Assembly (NCBI GenBank): GCA_040753495.1
Contig: JBFMEF010000004.1
Coordinates: forward strand, 1-48,487
Reading direction: 5' to 3'
DNA: 48,487 bases
Origin: Candidatus Zixiibacteriota bacterium
GTDB lineage: Bacteria > Zixibacteria > MSB-5A5 > GN15 > PGXB01
The notes beneath the pieces are model-generated. The model was given only the letters and a program-made list of their open reading frames with translations. It was not told where the DNA came from and did no database searches. Positions 1 through 8,127 of this stretch are shown piece by piece. Each line of letters begins with the position of its first letter. The first letter of the stretch is position 1. Position numbers and translations under genes: made by a program.

Positions 1-111
1 ATGGGCCGCTCTTTCAAAGTCGGCGGCGATATGTTTATCAAGAAACCATTCTCCTGCGAACGTCTTCTGGAAATTGTCAATATTATCCTGATGTCCACCG
101 GCAAGCATTAA
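1..111 (+). CDS. Response-regulator receiver domain, C-terminal fragment (partial)
   Basis: An open frame enters from the left edge and ends with TAA. The 36 visible residues contain GGDMFIKKPF followed by a predicted amphipathic helix. This matches the last strand and helix of CheY-like receiver domains, where the Lys-Pro pair holds the conserved lysine. The phospho-acceptor Asp lies outside the window, as does any N-terminal sensor or kinase part. No effector domain follows, so this is either a single-domain regulator or the receiver end of a larger protein. The partner and output cannot be seen. Confidence 0.6.
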   Translation: MGRSFKVGGDMFIKKPFSCERLLEIVNIILMSTGKH

Positions 112-238
112 GCGAAATCGCTTGCCTCTCCGGTATTTCCTCCTTATTCTTCAGTTTGTAACCATCAATATTCCGGCGATTCTGCATGAATCTGTCGGGG
201 TATTTATGTGTAATAATAACCGGACAGAAGGAGGTAAT

Positions 239-559
239 ATGTCAATCCTGCAGAAGACCTATCTTGCCTCAGTTGGAATCTATAACCTTTCGCGCAAAAA
301 GGCGGAAGAGATTATTGATTCACTCATCAAAGCCGGGGAGATAAACAGTTCGGAACGGCAGCAAGCGATTCTGGAACTGCTGGAGAAAACCGAAAAGTCG
401 GCCGGCCGGATGGCGAGCAAACTGAAGAAGGAAACCGGGCAATTACAGAAAGATATTGACCGAAAAGTCAGTAAATTCAAACTCGCCACCAAGAAAGACC
501 TCGAAAAACTGAGCAAGAAAATCGACCAGCTGGCAAAGGCGCTGGACAAGAAGAAGTAA
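239..559 (+). CDS. Phasin-like coiled-coil protein
   Basis: This is a 106-residue, lysine/glutamate-rich protein with no Cys or signal peptide. Residues 1-45 look like the short N-terminal region of phasin / PhaF-like (polyhydroxyalkanoate granule-associated) proteins. Residues 45-106 form an almost uninterrupted amphipathic helix ending in a basic tail, DKKK. I chose ATG 239 because a strong GGAGG lies just before it (229-234). The longer upstream reading from 122 is poorly supported. Proteins of this type coat storage granules or act as small coiled-coil scaffolds. No PHA synthase is present nearby, so granule association is not shown. Confidence 0.55.
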   Translation: MSILQKTYLASVGIYNLSRKKAEEIIDSLIKAGEINSSERQQAILELLEKTEKSAGRMASKLKKETGQLQKDIDRKVSKFKLATKKDLEKLSKKIDQLAKALDKKK

Positions 560-596
560 TCGCAACTATTCGGTATCGCCGCATCACGGTTTAGCC

Positions 597-1628
597 ATGC
601 ATAAAGTCAATCTCCTGGGATATACCGTAGCCGACCTTGAGAATCTGATGCAGGAGTTGGGACAGCTTCGATTCAAGGGACGGCAGCTGTTCAAATGGCT
701 TTATGCGCAACGTCAGCCTGACTTTTCCCGGATGACCGACATTTCCAAAAGCGCCCGGGCGGCTCTGGCGGAGAAATTCTGCTTCAAAGGACTTGCCGCT
801 GAAAAAATTTCCCGCTCCACTGACGGCACCGAAAAATACCTCTTTCGACTCGATGACGGCAAACTGATTGAAGCGGTAATGATTCCCGATGAGGCGAAAA
901 GGACTGTCTGCATCTCCAGTCAGGTTGGCTGCTCCCTGGGATGTCTCTTTTGCGCCACCGGCAAAATCGGATTTGGAAGAAACCTCACGGCCGGAGAGAT
1001 TGTCGGGCAACTTCTCTTTTTGCGCCAGCGGTTTGGCGATTCCGCCTTTCAGAATATTGTATTCATGGGTATGGGTGAGCCGCTGCTTAATTATGAAAAT
1101 GTCCTGAAAGCAGTGAGCATCATTACTTCCGAAATCGGTCTGGCTGTTGCCGCCCGCAAGATAACTATTTCCACCGCCGGGGTGGTTCCCAAGATACTGG
1201 CTCTGGCTGACTCGGATACTAAAGTGCGCCTGGCTATATCATTGCATGCCGCCACCGACGACAAGAGAGGGCGTTTGATGCCAATCGCCAGGGCATACAA
1301 CCTGGAGAGACTGATGGAAGCGGCGAGATATTATGCCCTGAAAAGAAAAAGGCGGATTACTTTTGAGTACATTCTTTTCGAGGGATTCAATGATTCTATA
1401 CAGGATGTCAAAGCGCTCTCCAAACTGATTCGCGGCATTCCCTGCAAAATCAATATTCTCGCCTATAATCCGGTCGCGGGTTTCCCCTTTCGGCGCCCCT
1501 CTGAGGATAAAGTCAATGAATTCGGAAAACAGTTGTATCCGCGGGCTCCCGCGGTTACTGTCCGCAAAAGCCGGGGGATCGATATTGACGCCGCCTGCGG
1601 GCAACTTGCCGGAAAATATCAGTCATGA
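597..1628 (+). CDS. rlmN: Dual-specificity 23S rRNA A2503 / tRNA A37 C2-methyltransferase RlmN
   Basis: A radical-SAM enzyme that methylates C2 of A2503 in 23S rRNA, and in many bacteria also A37 of some tRNAs. The 343-residue length is typical. The 4Fe-4S cluster triad is Cys112, Cys116 and Cys119 (CSLGCLFC). The GMGEP motif is at 158-162. The C-terminal Cys334 in DIDAACGQLAG corresponds to the catalytic methyl-transferring cysteine, which with the N-terminal HHH-like region separates RlmN/Cfr from other radical-SAM families. Nothing marks it as the resistance enzyme Cfr. Its stop overlaps the upstream part of the next reading frame, so the two are probably co-transcribed. Confidence 0.95.
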   Translation: MHKVNLLGYTVADLENLMQELGQLRFKGRQLFKWLYAQRQPDFSRMTDISKSARAALAEKFCFKGLAAEKISRSTDGTEKYLFRLDDGKLIEAVMIPDEAKRTVCISSQVGCSLGCLFCATGKIGFGRNLTAGEIVGQLLFLRQRFGDSAFQNIVFMGMGEPLLNYENVLKAVSIITSEIGLAVAARKITISTAGVVPKILALADSDTKVRLAISLHAATDDKRGRLMPIARAYNLERLMEAARYYALKRKRRITFEYILFEGFNDSIQDVKALSKLIRGIPCKINILAYNPVAGFPFRRPSEDKVNEFGKQLYPRAPAVTVRKSRGIDIDAACGQLAGKYQS

Positions 1629-1642
1629 ATTCTGGAGGTAAA

Positions 1643-3079
1643 ATGCAGAGTTACGTCTTCGGTCTGAAAATTTGTGTCATCCTTCTTTTCTCTGTCAGCG
1701 GAGCGGTCGCTCAGGAGTTTGTCGTAGCCAATCCCAATTTCGGCTCGCTTCAATGGGGCAGACAGACGATAAATACCACGATTGCAAACCAGGTTGATGA
1801 CTATCGCTTTGTCATAGCCTTGTCTCAAGTGGAATTCGAAAATATGCCTGGCTCCTCCGACCGGCGAGGCCGTCTGGTAACCATTGTTGACCCGCTCCAA
1901 ACCATGACGATGGCGATTCCGGTGGAAATCCCCGAAAATTACGGCACGGCCCTGGTTACGGTCACTCTCTATAACGTGGTTGACACTTTGGACAATCTCC
2001 TTCCCTCTCAGAAATTCGCTTCGTTTGAGCACCGTCAGTCATTCCAGATTCCGTCAACTCTGCCGGCCGACCTTTCGAATATCACCTCCCCTCCTTATGC
2101 CCATCGCTGGGGCGATTTCGACAATGATTTTATCCGTGCCCTGATTGTGATGGCAAAACGGGGTATGACACCGCAGGAAATGGCCGCGCGCACCGGCGCC
2201 GAATCCACCGCCATCAAATCGCAGCTTGAAAGGCTCGTCAACCGTGGATATCTCAAAGCGGTTGATTCAATATATGCTCCCTTGAACGCCGTCATCGACA
2301 CCAACGACCTTGCTCGATTGCTTCCCGAGGTGGACCGAACCGTTGAAACGCTCTATCGTCTGTTTCAAACAAAGCTCCCCGAATACGACCGATACCTTGC
2401 CCGCCTCGCCGCTGAAAAAAAAGTCGCCCGTGACGGCACCTCTGTTCTTGACGTCACCTCCGTAATTTATCATAAATATCCTTTCATTTCCGCCATTTTG
2501 CTCTGGAGCAAAATAGGGGTGGAGTTTATCAATGACGGCAAGCCATTCAATATTTTTGCCAATGAAGGGATGGAACGAGGAAAATATCTTCGCTCTGACC
2601 CCTGCCGGGCAAGAATGGGCAAGTATAATTACCTGGTGGTCGGACCCGAAGATAATGCCGGTAAAACGTTTTATTATTATTTAAGTGACGACGGCGCCGG
2701 TGGAGATATGTTTTACTTCGGCGCCAACGAAGTCGCCATAGATTGCCACGCCTTCCTTGACTCCATAAGCGGCGCTCCCCGCTCCTTCGATTGGACCTCT
2801 TTTGCCGCCCGCCAGCCGACCTATTTCCAGTACGCCGATTCCACCATAAAACTGGTCATGCCGTTCTTTGGCGAGGAATTGACCCGAGCCGCTCAGACTC
2901 TGCGCGCCAGTATCGAGGAGAGTTATAAATCTCCCACCTCCCCACTGGCTATTTATGGCGTGCGCTATTGGGCATGGAATCTGGTAGTTTCTCGGCTTAT
3001 CGAGCGATTGGAGCAGGCTAAATTATTTGAGAAAGAAGGGGATGGTTTTTATCACTTTCAGAGGGTGGTTCTACAATGA
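1643..3079 (+). CDS. Exported protein with internal winged-helix-like segment, function unknown
   Basis: A 478-residue protein with a signal peptide: a hydrophobic core at residues 6-20, then AVAQ and probable cleavage near 24. Residues 25-140 look beta-rich. Residues about 158-215 read like a winged helix-turn-helix: a helix, then MTPQEMAARTGAESTAIKSQ, then a recognition-like helix and NRGYLK. The C-terminal half (230-478) is not recognised. I chose ATG 1643 because GGAGG at 1634-1638 precedes it; an upstream ATG at 1625 overlaps the rlmN stop. The gene overlaps the start of the following lipoprotein (ATGA), suggesting coupled translation. A winged helix in a periplasmic protein may be a protein-binding module rather than DNA-binding. 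Confidence 0.65.
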   Translation: MQSYVFGLKICVILLFSVSGAVAQEFVVANPNFGSLQWGRQTINTTIANQVDDYRFVIALSQVEFENMPGSSDRRGRLVTIVDPLQTMTMAIPVEIPENYGTALVTVTLYNVVDTLDNLLPSQKFASFEHRQSFQIPSTLPADLSNITSPPYAHRWGDFDNDFIRALIVMAKRGMTPQEMAARTGAESTAIKSQLERLVNRGYLKAVDSIYAPLNAVIDTNDLARLLPEVDRTVETLYRLFQTKLPEYDRYLARLAAEKKVARDGTSVLDVTSVIYHKYPFISAILLWSKIGVEFINDGKPFNIFANEGMERGKYLRSDPCRARMGKYNYLVVGPEDNAGKTFYYYLSDDGAGGDMFYFGANEVAIDCHAFLDSISGAPRSFDWTSFAARQPTYFQYADSTIKLVMPFFGEELTRAAQTLRASIEESYKSPTSPLAIYGVRYWAWNLVVSRLIERLEQAKLFEKEGDGFYHFQRVVLQ

Positions 3080-3489
3080 TGCAAAGAAATTTTCTATTTC
3101 CGGTTGCTATGATTATCGTGTTGGCGCTGCTTCTGGGCGCCTGCGCTAAGAAAAATCCGCCACGAGACGAGATTCCGGTAATCAAAAACCTGCTTGCCCG
3201 TCTGGAAACGGCCATTAAAGAGGGGAATGCCGCCGCCATTGATTCCCTGATTATGGCGCAGTCATACGAACACGGCTACAACTCCACGTCAATTCTGGAG
3301 AAGATAGATACTTATCTAAACGGTCGGGAATTCTTCGGATTCGGACATCGGGAATTCTTCTATACAAAAACGGAAGGGGTTGTGAAATGTGCCGTCAAAG
3401 CCGACAGCGCCGATGCCGGCCAACCGGTCGAGATTATTCTGGAGAAGGTGGACGAGAGCTGGCTGGTCAAAAAGTTTGACCTGAAATAA
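3076..3489 (+). CDS. Small lipoprotein, possibly NTF2/SnoaL-like
   Basis: A 137-residue protein with a type II signal peptide: hydrophobic residues 6-20, then LLGAC with the lipidated Cys near residue 23. The mature part (about 110 residues) starts with two helices (IKNLLARLETAIKEGNAAAI) and continues as beta strands ending in ESWLVKKFDL. This order resembles the cone-shaped NTF2/SnoaL fold, but no catalytic residues stand out. The start overlaps the previous stop by four bases, and ATG 3079 is an equally possible start. It ends just before a hairpin terminator, so it is the last gene of the rlmN group. Confidence 0.6.
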   Translation: MMQRNFLFPVAMIIVLALLLGACAKKNPPRDEIPVIKNLLARLETAIKEGNAAAIDSLIMAQSYEHGYNSTSILEKIDTYLNGREFFGFGHREFFYTKTEGVVKCAVKADSADAGQPVEIILEKVDESWLVKKFDLK

Positions 3490-3491
3490 AA

Positions 3492-3514
3492 AAGCCCCGT
3501 CAAAGGCGGGGCTT
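3492..3514. terminator. Bidirectional hairpin terminator
   Basis: An 8-bp perfect GC-rich stem AAGCCCCG / CGGGGCTT encloses a 7-nt loop. It lies between two convergent genes (ends at 3489 and 3532). The left side is preceded by an A-run, which serves as the U-tract for the minus strand. The plus-strand T-tract is short. Confidence 0.8.
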
Positions 3515-3531
3515 AAATTGCTGCGGCTGGC

Positions 3532-5364
3532 TTATTCCAACTTCTGTCCTCGCGCTTCCCCGCTCTGGAGAATTTTGGAATATTCGGTTTTGTTCTTGAG
3601 AAGGTCCAGCGCCTGCACCACGCCCGGGTCGCTCTTGAGAATTATGCTCTCATAAACTCCCCGCTCGCCGTTTATCTTGGCGACTATCTCGCGCTTAATC
3701 GCCCGCTTGATATAATCGAGCGATTTGACAAAGTCGGCTTCCTTCTCTTTCTTAATCTTATCTTCAAAAGCCATAACCGCCGGGTTGAAAAGAGTATCCT
3801 TGTTCTCTTCCTTCACAATTTCCTTAATCTTATCCAGAGAAACTTCCAGCGAGGTCTTATAACTGAAATTCTTGCTCTCCAGATAGGAACGAAACTGCTT
3901 GATGATTTCGTCGGTGATTTCGATTTCATTGGTGGCATCGGGATGGGATGCCAGATATTTCACGGCGAAATCAAAGAACATTGCCTGACGCTCCAGGTTT
4001 ATCTCCAGCGGCTCCAGATACGGGTCGCGCACAACTTCAACATCAGGCAGTATCCCGCCGCCGCCATATACAGGCCGCCCTTTATTGGTGAAATAGACCT
4101 CTTTCTTGGAGACCGCCATGGAGTCGGTCACTACCGAGTCAGCTGTTTCTTCTGCTTCGGAATCGGTATCAAACATGGCATGGGCGGAGCTTTTCTTCTC
4201 CTTATCCGGTTTCTGGATACAGCGGCCCGACGGCACATAGTACTTGGCAGTGGTCAGTTTTAATGCCACCTGGTCATCGGTGCCGACCGGGAATATCTGC
4301 TGTACCAAACCTTTGCCGTAAGTGGGGTGTCCCATTATTACGCCACGGTCCCAATCCTGAATGGCGCCGGCAACAATCTCAGAGGCAGAAGCGGTGCCTT
4401 CATCAACCAGAACCACCAGCGGCTTATCAGGATATAGCGGCAGACGGCGCGAATAGTAACGCCGCTCAGAATCGGCATACTTCCCTTTTGTATAAACCAC
4501 CAGTTTCCCTTCCGGAACAAACAACTCCGCCGTCTCGACCGCCTGCTGGAGAAGTCCTCCGCCGTTGGAGCGAAGGTCAAAAATCAATCCTTCTATCCCT
4601 TTGCTGTTCAGGTCGGTGATGGCATCCACCAGCTCCCGGCTGGTTTCCTCGGCGAAACGCGACAGCCGAATATAGCCTACATTCGAGCCTTCAATCATTC
4701 CGTAATAGCTGACTGACTTCAGTTCAATTACCGCCCGTTCCAGTTCAAATTCAAGGAGATTGGCTATTCCCTCACGTCTTATTTTCAAGTTGACTTTGGT
4801 TCCGCTCGGACCGCGCATCAATTTAGCGGCATCCGCGGTGGTCATCTTAAACGTCGATTGGCCATTTATCTCATAAATCAGGTCGCCCGATTTAAGCCCA
4901 CGCCGGTAAGAAGGGGAGCCCTCCATAGGAGTAACAATTATAATATGGTCATCCCGGGCATCAATCTCCATCCCCAACCCTTCATACTTCCCGTGGGTGC
5001 TTTCCATCAGCTGGTCATAGGAGCGTTTTTCCATCAGAACCGAATACCGGTCCAACCCTTCCAGCATCCCCCGAATTCCGGCATTAATCAGCTCCTCGGT
5101 GTCGATATCTTCCATATACCGATTCTTGATATCATAAACAGTCTGATTAAACTTCTTTATCTCTTTAAAAAGAGTTTCCCGGGTATCCTGAGTGTTGACT
5201 TCCGAGCCGGCGGTCGGGACTTCATCCAGATTAATATGAACGGTGTCGGCAAGGATAATGGTCTTTGTTTCCGGCGGAGCCACCGCTTCACCTGTTCCAA
5301 CCACCCAGATCAGCCCCAACAGGAACGCTGTCAGGGAGAATATCATCATCGTGAATCTTTTCAT
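3532..5364 (-). CDS. ctpA: Carboxy-terminal processing protease, S41 family (CtpA/Prc type)
   Basis: A periplasmic serine protease that trims or degrades proteins by recognising their C-termini. It has an N-terminal membrane/signal segment (residues 5-25), a PDZ domain about 125-205 (starting KYEGLGMEID, with the carboxylate-binding loop in that segment), and the S41 core about 215-385. The catalytic Ser326 lies in GTASASEI and Lys351 in YGKGLVQQ. Their 25-residue spacing is as in E. coli Prc. The C-terminal 220 residues include an acidic Asp/Glu/Thr stretch (about 390-415) and helices. I chose ATG 5364 because GGAGG lies just upstream of it; the longer reading to 5379 would place that site inside the gene. 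It is a single-gene unit, convergent with the rlmN group. Confidence 0.93.
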   Translation of the reverse strand: MKRFTMMIFSLTAFLLGLIWVVGTGEAVAPPETKTIILADTVHINLDEVPTAGSEVNTQDTRETLFKEIKKFNQTVYDIKNRYMEDIDTEELINAGIRGMLEGLDRYSVLMEKRSYDQLMESTHGKYEGLGMEIDARDDHIIIVTPMEGSPSYRRGLKSGDLIYEINGQSTFKMTTADAAKLMRGPSGTKVNLKIRREGIANLLEFELERAVIELKSVSYYGMIEGSNVGYIRLSRFAEETSRELVDAITDLNSKGIEGLIFDLRSNGGGLLQQAVETAELFVPEGKLVVYTKGKYADSERRYYSRRLPLYPDKPLVVLVDEGTASASEIVAGAIQDWDRGVIMGHPTYGKGLVQQIFPVGTDDQVALKLTTAKYYVPSGRCIQKPDKEKKSSAHAMFDTDSEAEETADSVVTDSMAVSKKEVYFTNKGRPVYGGGGILPDVEVVRDPYLEPLEINLERQAMFFDFAVKYLASHPDATNEIEITDEIIKQFRSYLESKNFSYKTSLEVSLDKIKEIVKEENKDTLFNPAVMAFEDKIKKEKEADFVKSLDYIKRAIKREIVAKINGERGVYESIILKSDPGVVQALDLLKNKTEYSKILQSGEARGQKLE

Positions 5365-5782
5365 ATCCTTAACCTCCAATGGAGTGACCTTGTTTTCAAT
5401 CTACCTGTTTACATCCCATTGTCAAGCAAGATAAGAACCGGCGTGTACTCTATCTGCTTGCTAATTTAACAGTTATTCTATCATTTTGGTTTCACTTATT
5501 TAGACGGACGGCGGGCCGGAATATCAACTGATTATCTGCTAACAGGTTGAAATAAGGGAAAGGTATATCATCATTCATATATCGTTCCATCGCTCCTTCT
5601 CTCGCTCTAACTTATTATACGATAGAGCTTAGCGACTTCTATGAAAAGCCCTGCAATATTTCTGTTCAGTGCTGAAACAGGCTGATGCCACTCAGTATTT
5701 CTTTTCCCACGGTTGACTTCAGATTCCGATACCGCTATTTTATCCTATGCCTTCAGCCAGTCTGCAACTTGATTCATAACCA
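5365..5782. other. Long intergenic region between divergent ctpA and HAD genes
   Basis: About 420 bases without a convincing gene. It is richer in A+T than its flanks and must hold the divergent promoters. The only reasonably placed sigma70-type pair I see for the plus strand is listed separately. I see no tRNA, riboswitch or large repeat here. Confidence 0.5.
5713..5741 (+). promoter_or_regulatory. Candidate sigma70 promoter for the HAD phosphatase gene
   Basis: TTGACT at 5713-5718 and TATTTT at 5736-5741 are separated by 17 nt. The -35 matches 5 of 6 consensus bases and the -10 matches 4 of 6. The start codon is 41 nt further on. This is prediction from spacing and sequence only. Confidence 0.35.
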
Positions 5783-6427
5783 ATGAAATTGAATAGCATA
5801 AGATTCCTGATTTTCGACCTTGACGGGACCCTTGTCGATACTTCACGCGGTGTCGTGCAATCGGTTAACGCCACTCTTAAGTTTTTTGGCGAGCCGCCTC
5901 GAACCGACCGAGAGATAATCAAGTTTATCGGTTTCCCTCTGCAGGAGATGTTTTCCGCTTTTTCCAGTAAGCCATATAACCTTCTCTGGCAGAAATTTCA
6001 GGAATTGGGTAAAGATGTTATCACAGAGTCGGCAATTGCCATAGACGGGGTAACTGAGACGCTGGTTGAACTCAGAAAGCGCGGTTATCGACTTGGCATT
6101 GGGACGACCAAAATTCATTACCATCTGGAGAAAATAGTCCGGAAATTTTCCTGGCAAGAGACCTTCGAAGCGCTGGTCGGCGCCGATGATGTCTCCCGAG
6201 TTAAGCCGCACCCCGATGCCTTTCTCAAGGCGATGGCAATACTAAATGGGTCTGAGACGAACACTTTGATTGTCGGCGATACTATCAACGATATTCTTGC
6301 CGCCAAAGCGGCATCGCTTCCGGTCGCGCTGGTAGAATCTCCCTACGGCAATTCCGATTATCCATCAACCGCCGCGCCCGACCTGAAGTTGAAGAGAATT
6401 TCAGACTTATTGTCCCTTCTGCCGTAA
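5783..6427 (+). CDS. HAD-superfamily hydrolase, phosphoglycolate-phosphatase-like
   Basis: A 214-residue soluble phosphatase. Motif I is FDLDGTLVDTS (nucleophile Asp12, acid/base Asp14). Motif II is the Thr of GIGTTK, motif III is the Lys in RVKPHPDAF, and motif IV is GDTINDI. The helical cap of about 70 residues after motif I places it in subfamily IA, with phosphoglycolate phosphatase (Gph) and pyrophosphatase PpaX. The substrate cannot be decided from the sequence. No Shine-Dalgarno sequence is visible before ATG 5783. The next gene begins 45 bases later on the same strand. Confidence 0.85.
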   Translation: MKLNSIRFLIFDLDGTLVDTSRGVVQSVNATLKFFGEPPRTDREIIKFIGFPLQEMFSAFSSKPYNLLWQKFQELGKDVITESAIAIDGVTETLVELRKRGYRLGIGTTKIHYHLEKIVRKFSWQETFEALVGADDVSRVKPHPDAFLKAMAILNGSETNTLIVGDTINDILAAKAASLPVALVESPYGNSDYPSTAAPDLKLKRISDLLSLLP

Positions 6428-6472
6428 TTACGATATGCTGACGCTTAAAATCGGACGGAGGTTTACAGCTTT

Positions 6473-6970
6473 GTGATTTACCGTTTTACTTTTGAGACCC
6501 CCCTGGGACAAATGGGGTCGGTGGCAACGGAGCGGGGCATTGCCCTCTTAATCTTGCCGCCCTGCAAGTCGGAGTATATCAAGCAGTGGCTATCCCGCCA
6601 TTATCCGGCATCTCCCGTAGAAATCGGAGGTGATGACAACCGGAGGCTTGCCTCGCAAATAAATGAATATCTGCGGGGTGACCGGAAGAGGTTTGAACTG
6701 CCGCTGGACTTACAGGTTACCCCATTCCAGTCAAGAGTTCTGCAGGAGGTGGCGCAGATTCCCTACGGTCAGACCCGCTCGTATGGGGCCATCGCGGCGC
6801 GCATAGGGAATCCCGATGCCGCCCGCGCCGTCGGCGCCGCCAATGCTAGAAATCCTTTACCGCTGATTATCCCGTGTCATCGGGTGGTCGCCGGGAATGG
6901 TCTCGGCGGTTACGGGGGAGGCGCCGCCATGAAATTGAAATTACTAAAACTGGAGCAAGACAACTTTTAA
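6473..6970 (+). CDS. ogt: Methylated-DNA--protein-cysteine methyltransferase
   Basis: A suicide DNA-repair protein that transfers the alkyl group from O6-alkylguanine to its own cysteine. The 165 residues have the usual arrangement: a degenerate N-terminal domain (1-80) and the active domain (81-165). The acceptor Cys135 is in LIIPCHRVV, the arginine-finger helix is ARAVGAANARNP, and the terminal signature is GLGGYGGG. The start is GTG at 6473, with GGAGG about 11 nt upstream. It follows the HAD gene and precedes the M29 peptidase by 13 bases, so it is probably part of a three-gene unit. No AraC-like Ada domain is attached. Confidence 0.93.
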   Translation: MIYRFTFETPLGQMGSVATERGIALLILPPCKSEYIKQWLSRHYPASPVEIGGDDNRRLASQINEYLRGDRKRFELPLDLQVTPFQSRVLQEVAQIPYGQTRSYGAIAARIGNPDAARAVGAANARNPLPLIIPCHRVVAGNGLGGYGGGAAMKLKLLKLEQDNF

Positions 6971-6983
6971 TTAAGGACCAACT

Positions 6984-8084
6984 ATGGACCAGAGATTGCA
7001 TATGCTCGCCCGGGTGCTGGTCAATTACTCACTGGGCATTAAGCCGGGGCATCTTATGAAAATTCAGGCGGAACCGATTGCCGCTCCGCTCATTGCCGCC
7101 GTTTATGAGGAGGCATTGCGTCAAGGAGCCCATATCTTTACCGAGGCTGTCTATATTGACCTGCGAGAGTCACTTCTCCGCTACGGCTCTGATGAACAGC
7201 TAATGTATTATTCTCCTATGAAGCAGCTGGAGGTGGAGAAAATCGATGCCATGCTGAGCATCTGGGGAACCACCAATACCAAATTCCTCAGCGGCGTTGA
7301 CCCGGCCCGTCAGCAACTTCTGAGTAAAGCGGGCCGACCATACGTGGAGCGCTTTTTTGCCCGTCAGGCTGAAGGCACTCTGCACTGGTGCGGAACGCAA
7401 TTCCCCACCGAGGCGCATGCCCAGGATGCCGAAATGTCTCTGCGGGAATATGAAGATTTCGTCTTCCGCGCCGGACATCTTCACGAAGATGACCCGGTCG
7501 CGTATTGGAGAAGTGTGGAGACCGAACAGGATAGATTAGTCAAGATTCTCAACAGCGTCGATTCGCTTCATCTGCGCGCCGAACAGACTGACCTGAAATT
7601 AAGAGTCCAGAATCGCAAATGGATAAACTGCTGCGGCAAGGAAAACTTCCCTGATGGCGAGATTTTCACTTCGCCGATCGAAGATTCCGTCAATGGCACC
7701 ATCCGTTATAGTTTCCCCGCATTTTACGGCGGACGGGAAGTCCCCGGAGTCAGACTGACTTTTAAAGAGGGTGTTATTACAGAAGCCAGGGCGGAGAAAT
7801 ATGATGACTTTCTCCAGTCTATGCTGGGCACCGATGAAGGCGCCCGGCGGCTCGGGGAATTCGCCATCGGAACCAACTACGAGATTAAGAAGTTTACCCG
7901 CAATACCCTGTTTGACGAGAAAATCGGCGGCACCTGCCATTTGGCTATCGGTGCCTCTTTCCCCGAAGCCGGCGGCAAAAACAAATCGGCCATTCACTGG
8001 GATATGGTTTGCGACCTGAATAACGGGGGAGAGATAGAAGCCGACGGAAAAGTAATTTACCGCAATGGCGTCTTCACCATCTGA
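6984..8084 (+). CDS. Aminopeptidase, peptidase family M29
   Basis: A 366-residue cytoplasmic metallo-aminopeptidase of the AmpS/PepS/AmpT family, which binds two metals and removes N-terminal residues. Likely metal ligands by position are Glu226 (GEIFTSP), Glu292 (GEFAIGTN), His319 (GGTCHLAIG), His338 and Asp340 (AIHWDM). The 66-residue spacing between the two glutamates matches family members I recall. The N-terminal half (1-190) is the usual Rossmann-like region. AAGGA precedes ATG 6984. The gene ends directly before a strong terminator. Family members are often thermostable, but that does not show this organism is a thermophile. Confidence 0.9.
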   Translation: MDQRLHMLARVLVNYSLGIKPGHLMKIQAEPIAAPLIAAVYEEALRQGAHIFTEAVYIDLRESLLRYGSDEQLMYYSPMKQLEVEKIDAMLSIWGTTNTKFLSGVDPARQQLLSKAGRPYVERFFARQAEGTLHWCGTQFPTEAHAQDAEMSLREYEDFVFRAGHLHEDDPVAYWRSVETEQDRLVKILNSVDSLHLRAEQTDLKLRVQNRKWINCCGKENFPDGEIFTSPIEDSVNGTIRYSFPAFYGGREVPGVRLTFKEGVITEARAEKYDDFLQSMLGTDEGARRLGEFAIGTNYEIKKFTRNTLFDEKIGGTCHLAIGASFPEAGGKNKSAIHWDMVCDLNNGGEIEADGKVIYRNGVFTI

Positions 8085-8090
8085 TACAAG

Positions 8091-8118
8091 AAAGCCCCGC
8101 GACAAGGCGGGGCTTTTT
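8091..8118 (+). terminator. Rho-independent terminator after the M29 peptidase gene
   Basis: A 10-bp perfect stem (AAAGCCCCGC with GCGGGGCTTT) encloses a 6-nt loop and is followed by a run of T. Six bases after the M29 stop it separates two convergent genes and, with the A-run on the left, may also serve the minus-strand subtilase. Confidence 0.9.
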
Positions 8119-8127
8119 ACAGTCGCA

